From Microbacterium sufflavum (lineage in GTDB: Bacteria; Actinomycetota; Actinomycetes; Actinomycetales; Microbacteriaceae): a stretch of 64,000 nt of DNA. This document shows positions 25,323 to 34,892 of the stretch, piece after piece. A program made the position numbers and the translations under genes. Under the pieces are notes generated by a model. The model saw only the letters and a list, made by a program, of their open reading frames with translations, made no database searches and had not been told where the DNA came from. Every line of letters begins with the position of its first letter. The first letter of the stretch is position 1. The stretch spans positions 1 to 64,000 of the forward strand of contig NZ_JAHWXK010000001.1 of NCBI RefSeq assembly GCF_023091155.1, given 5' to 3'.

Positions 25323-25976
25323 TCACTCCTCCTCGTCGACCTCGCCGGCGTCCGCACCGCGGACGTCGGCGTCGTCGTCTTCGGCGTCGTCGTCTTCGGC
25401 GTCGTCTTCGACATCTGCGTCGTCGTCCTCCGCGTCGTCGGATGCGGAGTCGTCGAGTTCGTCGTCGGATGCGGAGTCGTCGAGCTCGTCGATGTCGACG
25501 CCGTCGAGGTCGCCGGCGTGAAGGATGTCGGACGCCTCGTCGTCATCCTCGTCGAGCTCGTCGTCCAGGACATCGTCGAGTTCGACGTCCGCGGCTCCGT
25601 CTGACCGGTCGCCGTCATCGCCGTCCGTTGCCGCCGCAGCCGCGTCGGCGAGCTCGGCCTGGTGCGCGCGATACTCCGCCAGGCGCTCGGCCCAGGGCAC
25701 CCATTCGGGCGCGAGGAGTGCGCCGTCGCCCGGCAGGAGCTCGGCCTCCAGCACCGTGGGCTCTTCGTCGTCGACGCGGGCCACCGTCACGGTCCAGTAC
25801 CACCCCGGATATCCGGCCAGCCGGTTCTCGAAGCGCAGCGAGACCGATCCGTCTTCCTCTGCGATGTATCCGGCGGCCGGCCCGATGGTGGACGCGGGAG
25901 TGAACTCGCGCAGCGCTGCGAGCGCGAGATCATGGGCCTCGACGAGGCGGGCGTCAGCCTCAGGCTTCGAGGTCAT
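25323..25976 (-). CDS. DUF3027 protein with a long acidic repeat tail
   Basis: A 217-residue protein. The first ~110 residues form the DUF3027 domain ('AHDLALAALREFTPASTIGPAAGYIAEEDGSVSLRFENRLAGYPGWYWTVTVARVD', 'LPGDGALLAPEWVPWAERL'). The remaining ~100 residues are almost only Asp, Glu, Ala and Ser, with tandem copies of DELDDSAS and DDAEDDDADV encoded by direct repeats at about 25370-25500. DUF3027 genes sit beside cold-shock-protein genes in many actinobacteria, and here they overlap by 17 bases. Function is unknown. The tail may mimic nucleic acid or bind basic partners (inference); repeat number is likely to vary between strains. Confidence 0.85.
   Translation of the reverse strand: MTSKPEADARLVEAHDLALAALREFTPASTIGPAAGYIAEEDGSVSLRFENRLAGYPGWYWTVTVARVDDEEPTVLEAELLPGDGALLAPEWVPWAERLAEYRAHQAELADAAAAATDGDDGDRSDGAADVELDDVLDDELDEDDDEASDILHAGDLDGVDIDELDDSASDDELDDSASDDAEDDDADVEDDAEDDDAEDDDADVRGADAGEVDEEE
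25370..25500. repeat. Direct repeats encoding the acidic tail of the DUF3027 protein
   Basis: GTCGTC-based units recur: one ~30-base unit containing GGATGCGGAGTCGTCGAG appears twice (about 25438-25490), and a 15-base GTCGTCGTCTTCGGC unit recurs at 25370-25412. They stay in frame. Confidence 0.7.
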
Positions 25977-26340
25977 CAGCGACCTTGCGCAGAACGGCTG
26001 CGATCTTGCGGCCGTGACCGGAGGACGGGTAGCGCCCGCGACGCAGATCGCCGCCGATGCCGTCGAGCAGCTTCACCAGGTCTTCGATGATGATCGCCAT
26101 GTCGTCGGCGGGCTTGCGCTTGGCCTTCGCCAGGCTGGGCGGGGCCTCGAGCACCCGCACGGACAGCGCCTGCAGGCCGCGCTTGCCATCGGCGACGCCG
26201 AACTCCACGCGCGCACCCGCCTTGATCGCGGTGCCGGCCGGCATCGCGGAGGCGTGCAGGAAGACGTCCTGGCCGTCATCGCTGGCGATGAAGCCGAAAC
26301 CCTTGTCTTCGTCGTAGAACCTGACCTTGCCGGTGGGCAT
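25960..26340 (-). CDS. Cold-shock domain protein with C-terminal extension
   Basis: A 126-residue protein: a cold-shock domain (1-66) with RNP1 'KGFGFI' (13-18) and RNP2 'VFLHA' (26-30), then a basic linker and a helical extension of about 50 residues ('DDMAIIIEDLVKLLDGIGGDLRRGRYPSSGHGRKIAAVLRKVADDLE'). It binds single-stranded RNA or DNA and likely acts as an RNA chaperone. The extension distinguishes it from the 67-residue CspA proteins and is typical of one actinobacterial subgroup. Its 3' end overlaps the DUF3027 gene by 17 bases. Confidence 0.92.
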   Translation of the reverse strand: MPTGKVRFYDEDKGFGFIASDDGQDVFLHASAMPAGTAIKAGARVEFGVADGKRGLQALSVRVLEAPPSLAKAKRKPADDMAIIIEDLVKLLDGIGGDLRRGRYPSSGHGRKIAAVLRKVADDLEA

Positions 26341-26443
26341 GGGTGAACCTCGCTGGTATCGAAAAGCAGAACAGAGCGCGCTCGTGCGCGTGCGTCCAGC
26401 CTACCGGTCGCGGGGCGAACGGAACCGACCGCGCCGGGGCGAG

Positions 26444-26449
26444 TAGTCT
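26444..26449 (+). promoter_or_regulatory. -10 hexamer of the small membrane protein gene (leaderless type)
   Basis: TAGTCT, seven bases before the ATG at 26457. Confidence 0.45.
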
Positions 26450-26456
26450 GGAGCGG

Positions 26457-26732
26457 ATGAGCACGCAGAGCCCCGGACCGGAGGTCCCCATCCGCCGGAT
26501 CGATCGCATCCTGGCGTTCACCGCACTCGGGATCGCCGCCGCCTCCGTGGTGTGCTTCTTCGCGATCATCATCGGCACCGCCACGGGCATGGACCGCGCC
26601 GCGTTCGGTGAAGGCGCGTGGCCGGTCGTCGCCGCGATCCCCTACTGGGGGCTGCCACTCGCGTTCGTGCTGATCATCACCCTGCTGATCATGAGCTTCG
26701 TCCGGAAGGGTCGCGCGCAATCGCGTCGCTGA
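26457..26732 (+). CDS. Small two-TM membrane protein, function unknown
   Basis: A 91-residue protein with two predicted membrane helices (about 19-43 and 62-82) joined by a short loop, and a basic C-terminus ('RKGRAQSRR'). It has no catalytic motif. Similar actinobacterial genes are sometimes labelled as ABC-transporter components, but no ATPase feature is present. It precedes the XPB-partner gene by ten bases and may share its transcript. Confidence 0.8.
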   Translation: MSTQSPGPEVPIRRIDRILAFTALGIAAASVVCFFAIIIGTATGMDRAAFGEGAWPVVAAIPYWGLPLAFVLIITLLIMSFVRKGRAQSRR

Positions 26733-26742
26733 GCCCCCGCCG

Positions 26743-28452
26743 ATGAGCACGCACGCACGACCGCTGGCCGACCGCCTGGCCGCAGCGAGCGATGCCGAGC
26801 TCCGGGAGCTGTTCGCCGCCCGCGGCGTACGCCCCGACGCGACGTGGCAGGACTTCTTCGATGCGGCCGAGGCCCTGCTGGAACCGTCCTCCCTGAGCCG
26901 AGTCCTCCCGGCACTCACCGCCGCGGAGGCCGCGTCCCTCGTGGATGCCGTCGCCGGTGAGCAGCCGGGCGAGGGCCGCGAGCGACTGGTCGCCCTCGCC
27001 CTCCTGCGCGCCGACGGGACACCGCAGCCGCCCGTGGACCTGCTGGTCGAAGGCCGCGCGCGGCCGACGCCGATCGACGCCACTCCCCCCGCGCCGTCCT
27101 CCGAGGCCACGTCCGCTCACGCCGCCGAGCGCGCCTTCACCACGGTCGCGCGCCTCGCCGACCTCCTCCTCATCGCCAGGGAACGGCCCTTCGCCCTCCT
27201 GCTCGGCGGAGCGGTGAGCGCCGGCGAGAAGCGGCAGCTCGCCGAGGCCGGGCTGCCCACCGAGGCCATCGACCTGCTCTCCGGACTCGCCGTCCGTGCC
27301 CGGCTGGCGGCCCCGGTCGACCGTCGACTGCGGACGACCGCGCTCGCCGAGGAATGGCTGCGCTCTTCCGTCGCCGCCCGCTGGACGCTCCTCGCGACCG
27401 CCTTCCGCGACTCCCTGCCGCGCGGTCTTCGCCCGGCGACTGCCGGGTGGATCCCGGTGTCGCAGTGGCCGCTCGCGCACCCCTGGGACGCCGCCTGGAC
27501 GGAACACGCCGCAGAGCTCACGGAATCGGCCCGGCTGATCGGTCTGATCGCCGACGACGGCACCGAGCCCCCCTGGGCCGCGCCGCTCCGACGCGGAGAG
27601 CCCGCCGACGCCCGCACCCTCGTCGCACAGCTCCCGGCGGAGGTCGACCGCATCTTCCTCCAGAACGACCTCACGGCCATCGCTCCCGGTCCGCTGCAGC
27701 CCGCCCTCGACGTGCGACTGCGCACGATCGCCGTCCGGGAGTCCGCTGCACAGGCCTCCTCCTACCGGTTCACCGCCGAGTCGGTGGCCCACGCCTTCGC
27801 CACCGGGGAGAGCGAACACTCCATCCTCGACTTCCTCGGCGCGATCTCCCTCACCGGAATACCCCAGCCGCTGGGCTACCTGGTGGCGCAGACCGCCCAA
27901 CGGCACGGCCTCATCCGGGTGTCCGTCGACGGCGAGACGGGGCGCACCCGGATCGAGAGCAGCGACCCGCACGTGTTGGAAGCCCTCGCGGTCGATCAGG
28001 CGCTCCGACCGCTCGCGCTCACAGCCCACGTGGGCTCGCTCACCACGCGAGTGGCCCAGGACACCGTGTACTGGGCGCTGACGGACGCCCGCTACCCGGC
28101 GAGCCTCGTCGACGAGGACGGAGCGATCGTCGTGCGCGACCGCCACCCCGCCGCTCCCCCGGCCGACGGACACGACCCCGCTGACGACTACGACACGCTG
28201 ATCGCCCGGCTGCGCGATCGCCAGGGTCCGGACGCCGATGCCGCCTGGCTCGACCGGGAGCTCGAAGCCGCGGTGCGAGCCAAGGCTGTCCTGCGTGTGA
28301 CGGTCGGCATGCCGGACGGATCCACGCGGGACCTGCTCCTGGAGGCCACGGGTATCGGTGGCGGACGGCTGCGCGGCCGCGACAGAGCCGCCGACGTCGA
28401 GCGCACGCTCCCGGTGTCGAGCATCCGCGCGGCGACCGTCGTGGCCCCGTGA
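26743..28452 (+). CDS. Helicase-associated protein (XPB/Ssl2 N-terminal-like domain), partner of XPB
   Basis: A 569-residue protein with an N-terminal helical region starting 'LADRLAAASDAELRELFAARGVRP' and a long middle part of winged-helix character. A C-terminal 'helicase XPB/Ssl2 N-terminal domain' region (about 300-440) contains 'IFLQNDLTAIAPGPLQPALDVRLRTIAVRESAAQASSYRFTAESVAHAF'. There are no Walker motifs, so it is not a motor. It lies directly upstream of XPB, a pairing also present in Mycobacterium tuberculosis (Rv0862c-Rv0861c), which suggests a joint role in DNA repair or transcription-coupled processes. That role is inference. Confidence 0.85.
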   Translation: MSTHARPLADRLAAASDAELRELFAARGVRPDATWQDFFDAAEALLEPSSLSRVLPALTAAEAASLVDAVAGEQPGEGRERLVALALLRADGTPQPPVDLLVEGRARPTPIDATPPAPSSEATSAHAAERAFTTVARLADLLLIARERPFALLLGGAVSAGEKRQLAEAGLPTEAIDLLSGLAVRARLAAPVDRRLRTTALAEEWLRSSVAARWTLLATAFRDSLPRGLRPATAGWIPVSQWPLAHPWDAAWTEHAAELTESARLIGLIADDGTEPPWAAPLRRGEPADARTLVAQLPAEVDRIFLQNDLTAIAPGPLQPALDVRLRTIAVRESAAQASSYRFTAESVAHAFATGESEHSILDFLGAISLTGIPQPLGYLVAQTAQRHGLIRVSVDGETGRTRIESSDPHVLEALAVDQALRPLALTAHVGSLTTRVAQDTVYWALTDARYPASLVDEDGAIVVRDRHPAAPPADGHDPADDYDTLIARLRDRQGPDADAAWLDRELEAAVRAKAVLRVTVGMPDGSTRDLLLEATGIGGGRLRGRDRAADVERTLPVSSIRAATVVAP

Positions 28453-28475
28453 GGCCCTGCCCTCCGGACGGCCGG

Positions 28476-28481
28476 TAGACT
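28476..28481 (+). promoter_or_regulatory. -10 hexamer of the XPB gene
   Basis: TAGACT, eight bases before the ATG at 28490. It suggests a separate promoter for XPB inside the two-gene unit. Confidence 0.45.
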
Positions 28482-28489
28482 GGTCAGCT

Positions 28490-30136
28490 ATGTCTGATGG
28501 CCCCCTGATCGTCCAGAGCGACCGCACCGTGCTGCTCGAGGTCGCCCACGCCGACGCCGAGAGCGCCCGACACGAGCTCGCGATCTTCGCCGAGCTGGAA
28601 CGCGCGCCGGAGCACATCCACACGTACCGCATCACCCGCCTGGGACTGTGGAACGCGCGAGCCGCAGGGCACACGGCAGAAGACATGCTGGAGACACTCG
28701 ACCGCTGGTCGCGTTTCCCGGTGCCCCCGTCGGTCGCCGTCGACCTGCGCGAGACCGTCAACCGCTACGGGCGGCTCGTCATCGAGCGCGACGACGAGGG
28801 CGTGCTGATCCTGCGGTCGACCGATCCCGCCGTGCTGGCGCAGGTCGCGAACAACAAGCGCATCCAGCCGCTGCTGATCGGCCACCCGACTCCCGAGACC
28901 TTTGTGGTCGACGCGTGGGCCCGCGGACAGATCAAGCAGGAGCTGCTGAAGATCGGCTGGCCCGCGGAGGACCTCGCGGGCTACACGCCCGGCACTCCGC
29001 ATGAGATCGAGCTCGCCGAGGACGGCTGGCACATCCGCCCGTACCAGCAGGACGCGGTCGACGCCTTCGCGAAGGACGGCTCCGGCGTCGTGGTCCTCCC
29101 CTGCGGCGCGGGCAAGACGATCGTCGGGGCCGGAGCCATGGCCGCGACGAAGACCACGACGCTGATCCTCGTGACCAACACGGTCTCGGCGCGACAGTGG
29201 CGCGACGAGCTGCTCAAGCGCACCAGCCTCACACCGGAGGAGATCGGCGAGTACTCGGGGCAGTCGAAGGAGGTCAAGCCGGTCACCATCGCGACCTACC
29301 AGATCCTCACCGCCAAGCGGAAGGGCGAGTACGCGCACCTGGCGCTGCTCGACGCCTTGGACTGGGGCCTCATCGTGTACGACGAGGTCCACCTCCTGCC
29401 CGCGCCGGTGTTCAAGCTGACCGCCGACCTCCAGGCCCGTCGCCGCATCGGCCTGACCGCGACGCTCGTCCGTGAGGACGGCCGCGAGGGCGACGTCTTC
29501 AGCCTGATCGGACCGAAACGCTTCGACGCTCCCTGGAAGCAGATCGAGGCGCAAGGGTTCATCTCCCCGGCCGTCTGCTACGAGGTGCGCGTGGACCTTC
29601 CGCCGAGCGACCGGCTGGAGTACGCCGCGGCGACCGATGACGAACGCTACCGCCTCGCCGCGTCGGCGCCCGCCAAGATCGACGCCGTCCGCGAGCTGAT
29701 CGCGAAGCACGAAGGAGAGCAGATCCTCGTGATCGGCCAGTACCTCGATCAGCTCGACTCGCTGTCCGATGCGCTGAACGCACCGCAGATCACCGGATCG
29801 ACGCCGGTCGAGGAGCGCGAGGAGCTGTACCGCGCCTTCCGCGAGGGCGACATCTCACTTCTCGTGGTGTCGAAGGTGGCGAACTTCTCCATCGACCTGC
29901 CCGAGGCCTCGGTCGCCATCCAGGTGTCCGGCTCGTTCGGCTCACGGCAGGAGGAGGCCCAGCGGCTCGGACGGCTCCTGCGTCCCAAGCAGTCCGGACA
30001 CACGGCGAGCTTCTACACGCTCGTCGCTCGGGACACGATCGACCAGGACTATGCGCAGAACCGCCAGCGGTTCCTCGCCGAGCAGGGCTACAGCTACACG
30101 ATCATGGACGCGGACGCGATCGCCGCGGCCGCCTAG
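28490..30136 (+). CDS. DNA repair helicase XPB
   Basis: Superfamily-2 3'-5' DNA helicase of the XPB family. The 548-residue protein has an N-terminal DRD-like damage-recognition region (about 1-170), Walker A in 'LPCGAGKT' (K209), motif II DEVH (from D298), 'GLTATLVREDG' motif III, and the C-terminal RecA domain with 'QRLGRLLRPK' as motif VI. All core residues are present, unlike the helicase-like protein at 4785-8504. In actinobacteria XPB is a stand-alone repair or transcription-associated helicase. The partner protein is encoded just upstream. Confidence 0.94.
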   Translation: MSDGPLIVQSDRTVLLEVAHADAESARHELAIFAELERAPEHIHTYRITRLGLWNARAAGHTAEDMLETLDRWSRFPVPPSVAVDLRETVNRYGRLVIERDDEGVLILRSTDPAVLAQVANNKRIQPLLIGHPTPETFVVDAWARGQIKQELLKIGWPAEDLAGYTPGTPHEIELAEDGWHIRPYQQDAVDAFAKDGSGVVVLPCGAGKTIVGAGAMAATKTTTLILVTNTVSARQWRDELLKRTSLTPEEIGEYSGQSKEVKPVTIATYQILTAKRKGEYAHLALLDALDWGLIVYDEVHLLPAPVFKLTADLQARRRIGLTATLVREDGREGDVFSLIGPKRFDAPWKQIEAQGFISPAVCYEVRVDLPPSDRLEYAAATDDERYRLAASAPAKIDAVRELIAKHEGEQILVIGQYLDQLDSLSDALNAPQITGSTPVEEREELYRAFREGDISLLVVSKVANFSIDLPEASVAIQVSGSFGSRQEEAQRLGRLLRPKQSGHTASFYTLVARDTIDQDYAQNRQRFLAEQGYSYTIMDADAIAAAA

Positions 30137-30196
30137 CCTCGGCGGTGCGGCTTCCGGCGCTCCGAAGGTAATCAGCAACCGCATGGCCGAAGTCAC

Positions 30197-30202
30197 CATA
30201 AT
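30197..30202 (+). promoter_or_regulatory. -10 hexamer of the OmpR-type regulator gene (leaderless type)
   Basis: CATAAT, six bases before the ATG at 30209. Confidence 0.5.
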
Positions 30203-30208
30203 GGGGAC

Positions 30209-30901
30209 ATGACTGCTGCGCGCATCCTGGTCGTCGACGACGAGCCCAACATCCGCGACCTGCTCTCCACGGGTCTCAGCTTCGCCGGGTTCCAGGTGAA
30301 GACGGTCGCCAACGGCGCCGCCACGATCTCGGCCGTCCTCGAGGAGGAGCCGGACCTCATCATCCTGGACGTCATGCTGCCGGACATGAACGGCTTCAGC
30401 GTGACCAAGCGCCTCCGCGGCGCCGGCTTCACCGCTCCCATCCTGTTCCTCACCGCCAAGGACGGCACGGACGACAAGATCGAAGGCCTCAACGCCGGCG
30501 GCGACGACTATGTCACCAAGCCGTTCAGCCTCGACGAGATCGTCGCCCGCGCCCAGGCCATCCTCCGTCGCACCATGCAGGCCGACGAGGAGTCGATCAT
30601 CCGCGCCGGCGAGCTGTCGATGGATCAGGACACCCACGACGTCTACGTCGGCAAGGAGCCGATCGAGCTGAGCCCCACCGAGTTCAAGCTCCTGCGCTAC
30701 CTGATGCTCAACCCCAACCGGGTGCTCTCGAAGGCTCAGATCCTCGACCACGTCTGGGAGTACGACTTCAACGGCGATGCCGGCATCGTCGAGAGCTACA
30801 TCTCCTACCTGCGTCGGAAGATCGACCCGCACACGGAGGAGTCGCTGATCCAGACGAAGCGCGGCTTCGGCTACATGCTCAAGGTCGGCAAGACGGTCTG
30901 A
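30209..30901 (+). CDS. OmpR/PhoB family response regulator
   Basis: A 230-residue regulator: receiver domain (1-120, phospho-acceptor D54 in 'LIILDVMLPDMNG', 'KPF' lysine in 'YVTKPFSLDE') and a winged-helix DNA-binding domain (about 133-230, 'LSPTEFKLLRYLMLNPNRVLSKAQILDHVWEYDF'). It is paired with the sensor kinase 55 bases downstream. Similar systems in actinobacteria are called TrcR/TcrX-like. The signal and target genes cannot be deduced here. Confidence 0.93.
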   Translation: MTAARILVVDDEPNIRDLLSTGLSFAGFQVKTVANGAATISAVLEEEPDLIILDVMLPDMNGFSVTKRLRGAGFTAPILFLTAKDGTDDKIEGLNAGGDDYVTKPFSLDEIVARAQAILRRTMQADEESIIRAGELSMDQDTHDVYVGKEPIELSPTEFKLLRYLMLNPNRVLSKAQILDHVWEYDFNGDAGIVESYISYLRRKIDPHTEESLIQTKRGFGYMLKVGKTV

Positions 30902-30956
30902 CGACGTCGCACGGATCCGCCCTCGACGGCGGGATCGCCACAGCAGGGAGGGCCGC

Positions 30957-32648
30957 ATGGCGCACGAGCCGGATGCGGTGACCACGTGGTGGCGGCGGAT
31001 CAGCCTCCGCGCCAAGGTCACCGGCGTCACGGTCGCCGTGCTCGCGCTCGGTCTGCTGGTGGCCGGGATCGGCACGGTTCCGCTGCTCCGCAACGCGCTC
31101 GTGGAGAACATCAACGCGCAACTTCCTGCCCTCGTCACGAGCGATCTGATCGAGCGCTACTTCGACACCACGACGATCGACGGCGTCACGACCTACACGC
31201 CCCGCGACGAGAAGCCCCGCGACTTCTCTTTCGCGGTGTACGACGCGGAGGGCGCGCTGCGCGCGACGGCCCCCAGCGCGTCGGGTCGTGCCCCCTTCTT
31301 CCCCGCGGAGTACTCGCTCTCGGAGGCGCAGGCGAACGAGGACAAGGTGCTCGCGCTCGAGGGGGACAACGGCAGCGTCTACCACGGGGCCGTCGCCCTG
31401 GTGCAGCAGGAGGGCACGCCGCTCAGCATCCAGATGGTCGCTCTGCCGTTGGCCGAGGCCGATCGCATCATCAGCCAGTACTTCGGCATCTACATCACGA
31501 TCGCGCTGATCACGATCTTCGTCGCCGCATTGCTCACGCGCGGCCTGGTGACGCTGACGTTCCGGCGGCTGGGGCAGGTCGAGCAGACCGCCATGTCGAT
31601 CGCGGCGGGCGACTTCCGACAGCGCCTCACCGACCTGGAACCGACCACCGAGGTGGGCCGCCTCAATGCCGCGATCAACACGATGCTCGACCGCGTCGAT
31701 CGCTCCCTCGCGCAGCGCGACCGGACCGTGCAGCACATGCGACGCTTCATCGGAGACGCGAGCCACGAGCTGCGCACCCCGCTCGTGAGTGTCCGCGGCT
31801 ACGCCGAGCTCTATCGCATGGGCGCGATCACGGGCGAAGAGGACACCGCCAGGGCCATGGAGCGCATCGAGAAGGAAGCGATCCGGATGGGGGTGCTGGT
31901 GGAAGACCTGCTGGCGCTGGCTCGGCTCGATGAGGAGCGCGAGCCCACGATCGAGCCGCTCGACCTCCGGCCGATCGCGCGCGACGCGGCGCTCGACGTA
32001 CGGGCGGCAGCACCCGGCCGGGTGGTCTCGGTGATCGACCGGACGCTGGAGAACGTCCCCACGGCACCGGTGCGCACGCCGATCGTCCCGATCGAGCCCG
32101 AGCGCACGACCCCGCGCGTGCGGCCGCTCGCACCGCTGTCCCGGCTGCGCCGCCGCGCCAAGCAGAACGAGGAACCGCCGGCCATCGACTTCAGCGAGGT
32201 GCAGGACATTCCCGTGCGGACACCGCCAATCGTGCTCGGCGAGGAGAACAAGGTGCGCCAGGTCGTGACCAACCTCTTGGGCAACGCGCGGCGCTTCTCC
32301 CCCGCCGACAGCCCCATCGAGATCGTCGTGGACTCGGATCGCCTGGCGGGAACGGCGAGTATCGCCATCGTCGATCACGGCGAAGGCGTGCCGCCGCAGA
32401 TCCGGGAGCAGATCTTCGAGCGGTTCTGGAGAGCGGACACTTCGCGGGCGAGGGAGACCGGCGGATCCGGGCTGGGCCTGGCGATCGTGGCCTCCATCCT
32501 GAAGGCGCTCAACGGCGACATCGCGGTCTCCGAGAGCCCGGGGGGCGGGGCGACCTTCACGGTCACGCTGCCCCTGGCACCGGCCCAGGCCACGCCGGCC
32601 CACCTGCTCGAAGACACGCAACCGCTCGACCCGCTCGATCTGCCCTGA
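30957..32648 (+). CDS. Sensor histidine kinase with HAMP domain and a proline-rich insert
   Basis: A 563-residue membrane kinase. TM1 (about 22-44) and TM2 (about 178-200) flank a periplasmic sensor loop of about 130 residues. A HAMP domain (about 200-252) and the dimerisation domain with phospho-accepting H270 in 'GDASHELRTPL' follow. After that come about 60 Pro/Arg-rich residues (about 362-422), then the ATPase domain with 'QVVTNLLGNARRF', 'IVDHGEGVPP' and 'GGSGLGLAIV'. The insert between the dimerisation and ATP-binding parts is unusual. It is the cognate kinase of the upstream OmpR-type regulator. Confidence 0.92.
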   Translation: MAHEPDAVTTWWRRISLRAKVTGVTVAVLALGLLVAGIGTVPLLRNALVENINAQLPALVTSDLIERYFDTTTIDGVTTYTPRDEKPRDFSFAVYDAEGALRATAPSASGRAPFFPAEYSLSEAQANEDKVLALEGDNGSVYHGAVALVQQEGTPLSIQMVALPLAEADRIISQYFGIYITIALITIFVAALLTRGLVTLTFRRLGQVEQTAMSIAAGDFRQRLTDLEPTTEVGRLNAAINTMLDRVDRSLAQRDRTVQHMRRFIGDASHELRTPLVSVRGYAELYRMGAITGEEDTARAMERIEKEAIRMGVLVEDLLALARLDEEREPTIEPLDLRPIARDAALDVRAAAPGRVVSVIDRTLENVPTAPVRTPIVPIEPERTTPRVRPLAPLSRLRRRAKQNEEPPAIDFSEVQDIPVRTPPIVLGEENKVRQVVTNLLGNARRFSPADSPIEIVVDSDRLAGTASIAIVDHGEGVPPQIREQIFERFWRADTSRARETGGSGLGLAIVASILKALNGDIAVSESPGGGATFTVTLPLAPAQATPAHLLEDTQPLDPLDLP

Positions 32649-32787
32649 CTGCGACGCGTGGCGCTGGCTCTGCACGGAGTCGTGAGCGGGCGAGGTGTCC
32701 CCAGGACGCAGGGGTGACCCGCCTCCCGTCCGCTCCATCGACGTGGCCTCACCTACCGTCGGAAGCTCCGAGATGAAGGAGTTCCTC

Positions 32788-33075
32788 ATGACCGTATTCA
32801 CCGTCGACACCGATGCCATGCACGCCGCGCACGCCTCCACCCGCGCGACCATCGAGCGTCTCCGTGCCGAGTCATCGACGCTCATGGCGCAGCTCAGGCA
32901 GTTGCAGTCGTCGTGGGTGGGGACCGCGTCCAATGCGTTCCAGGGGTGTGCCGAGCAGTGGCAGGGCGCGCAGCTCCACGTCGAGCAGGTGCTCGACAGT
33001 ATCGGCACATCGCTCGGCTCCGTCGCGACGCAGTACGCCGACGCCGACCAGTACTCGGCGAGCATGTTCCGCTGA
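32788..33075 (+). CDS. WXG100 family protein (EsxA-like)
   Basis: A 95-residue helical-hairpin protein with the central W43-V-G45 turn typical of WXG100 proteins exported by type VII secretion. Helix one ('STRATIERLRAESSTLMAQLRQLQ') and helix two ('AEQWQGAQLHVEQVLDSIGTSLGSVATQYADAD') have the family lengths. The ATG at 32788 is preceded by AAGGAG at seven bases, so the two-codon-longer ATG group upstream is less likely. No secretion ATPase (EccC) or partner WXG100 gene is in the window; this copy is an orphan. Confidence 0.9.
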   Translation: MTVFTVDTDAMHAAHASTRATIERLRAESSTLMAQLRQLQSSWVGTASNAFQGCAEQWQGAQLHVEQVLDSIGTSLGSVATQYADADQYSASMFR

Positions 33076-33102
33076 GCGTCGGCTTCACTTCCGGTGAACA
33101 CC

Positions 33103-33134
33103 AGAAAGCCCCCGGCCGGAGCCGGGGGCTTTCT
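33103..33134. terminator. Bidirectional terminator between WXG100 and groL
   Basis: Perfect 14-bp stem AGAAAGCCCCCGGC/GCCGGGGGCTTTCT with 4-base loop; TTTCT on both exits. Convergent genes on either side share it. Confidence 0.88.
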
Positions 33135-33149
33135 GTGGATGCAGCGGGA

Positions 33150-34805
<1,656 letters not shown>

Positions 34806-34832
34806 TTAGCACTCAGAGTGAGAGAGTGCTAA
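34806..34832. promoter_or_regulatory. CIRCE operator (HrcA site) 1
   Basis: Perfect TTAGCACTC-N9-GAGTGCTAA inverted repeat, 37 bases before the groL start. Confidence 0.95.
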
Positions 34833-34842
34833 CGCCATTCTG

Positions 34843-34863
34843 GCACTCGACACCATCGAGTGC
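34843..34863. promoter_or_regulatory. CIRCE-like operator 2
   Basis: Second copy with core GCACTC-N9-GAGTGC in the same 9-base spacing, ten bases beyond the first; the outer TTA/TAA arms are missing. Confidence 0.8.
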
Positions 34864-34892
34864 AAGCCGCGTCGCCCGCCTGTGGAGGGGCG

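Noticed and set aside
25323..25610. Satellite-like repeat block that could be a CRISPR or minisatellite
   Set aside because: Repeats are in frame within a gene, lack spacers and are explained by the acidic protein tail.
30879..33101. 740-codon minus-strand frame antisense to the OmpR-type kinase
   Set aside because: Translation shows repetitive His/Arg/Asp-rich sequence with no recognisable domain; the plus strand encodes a complete kinase with all motifs.
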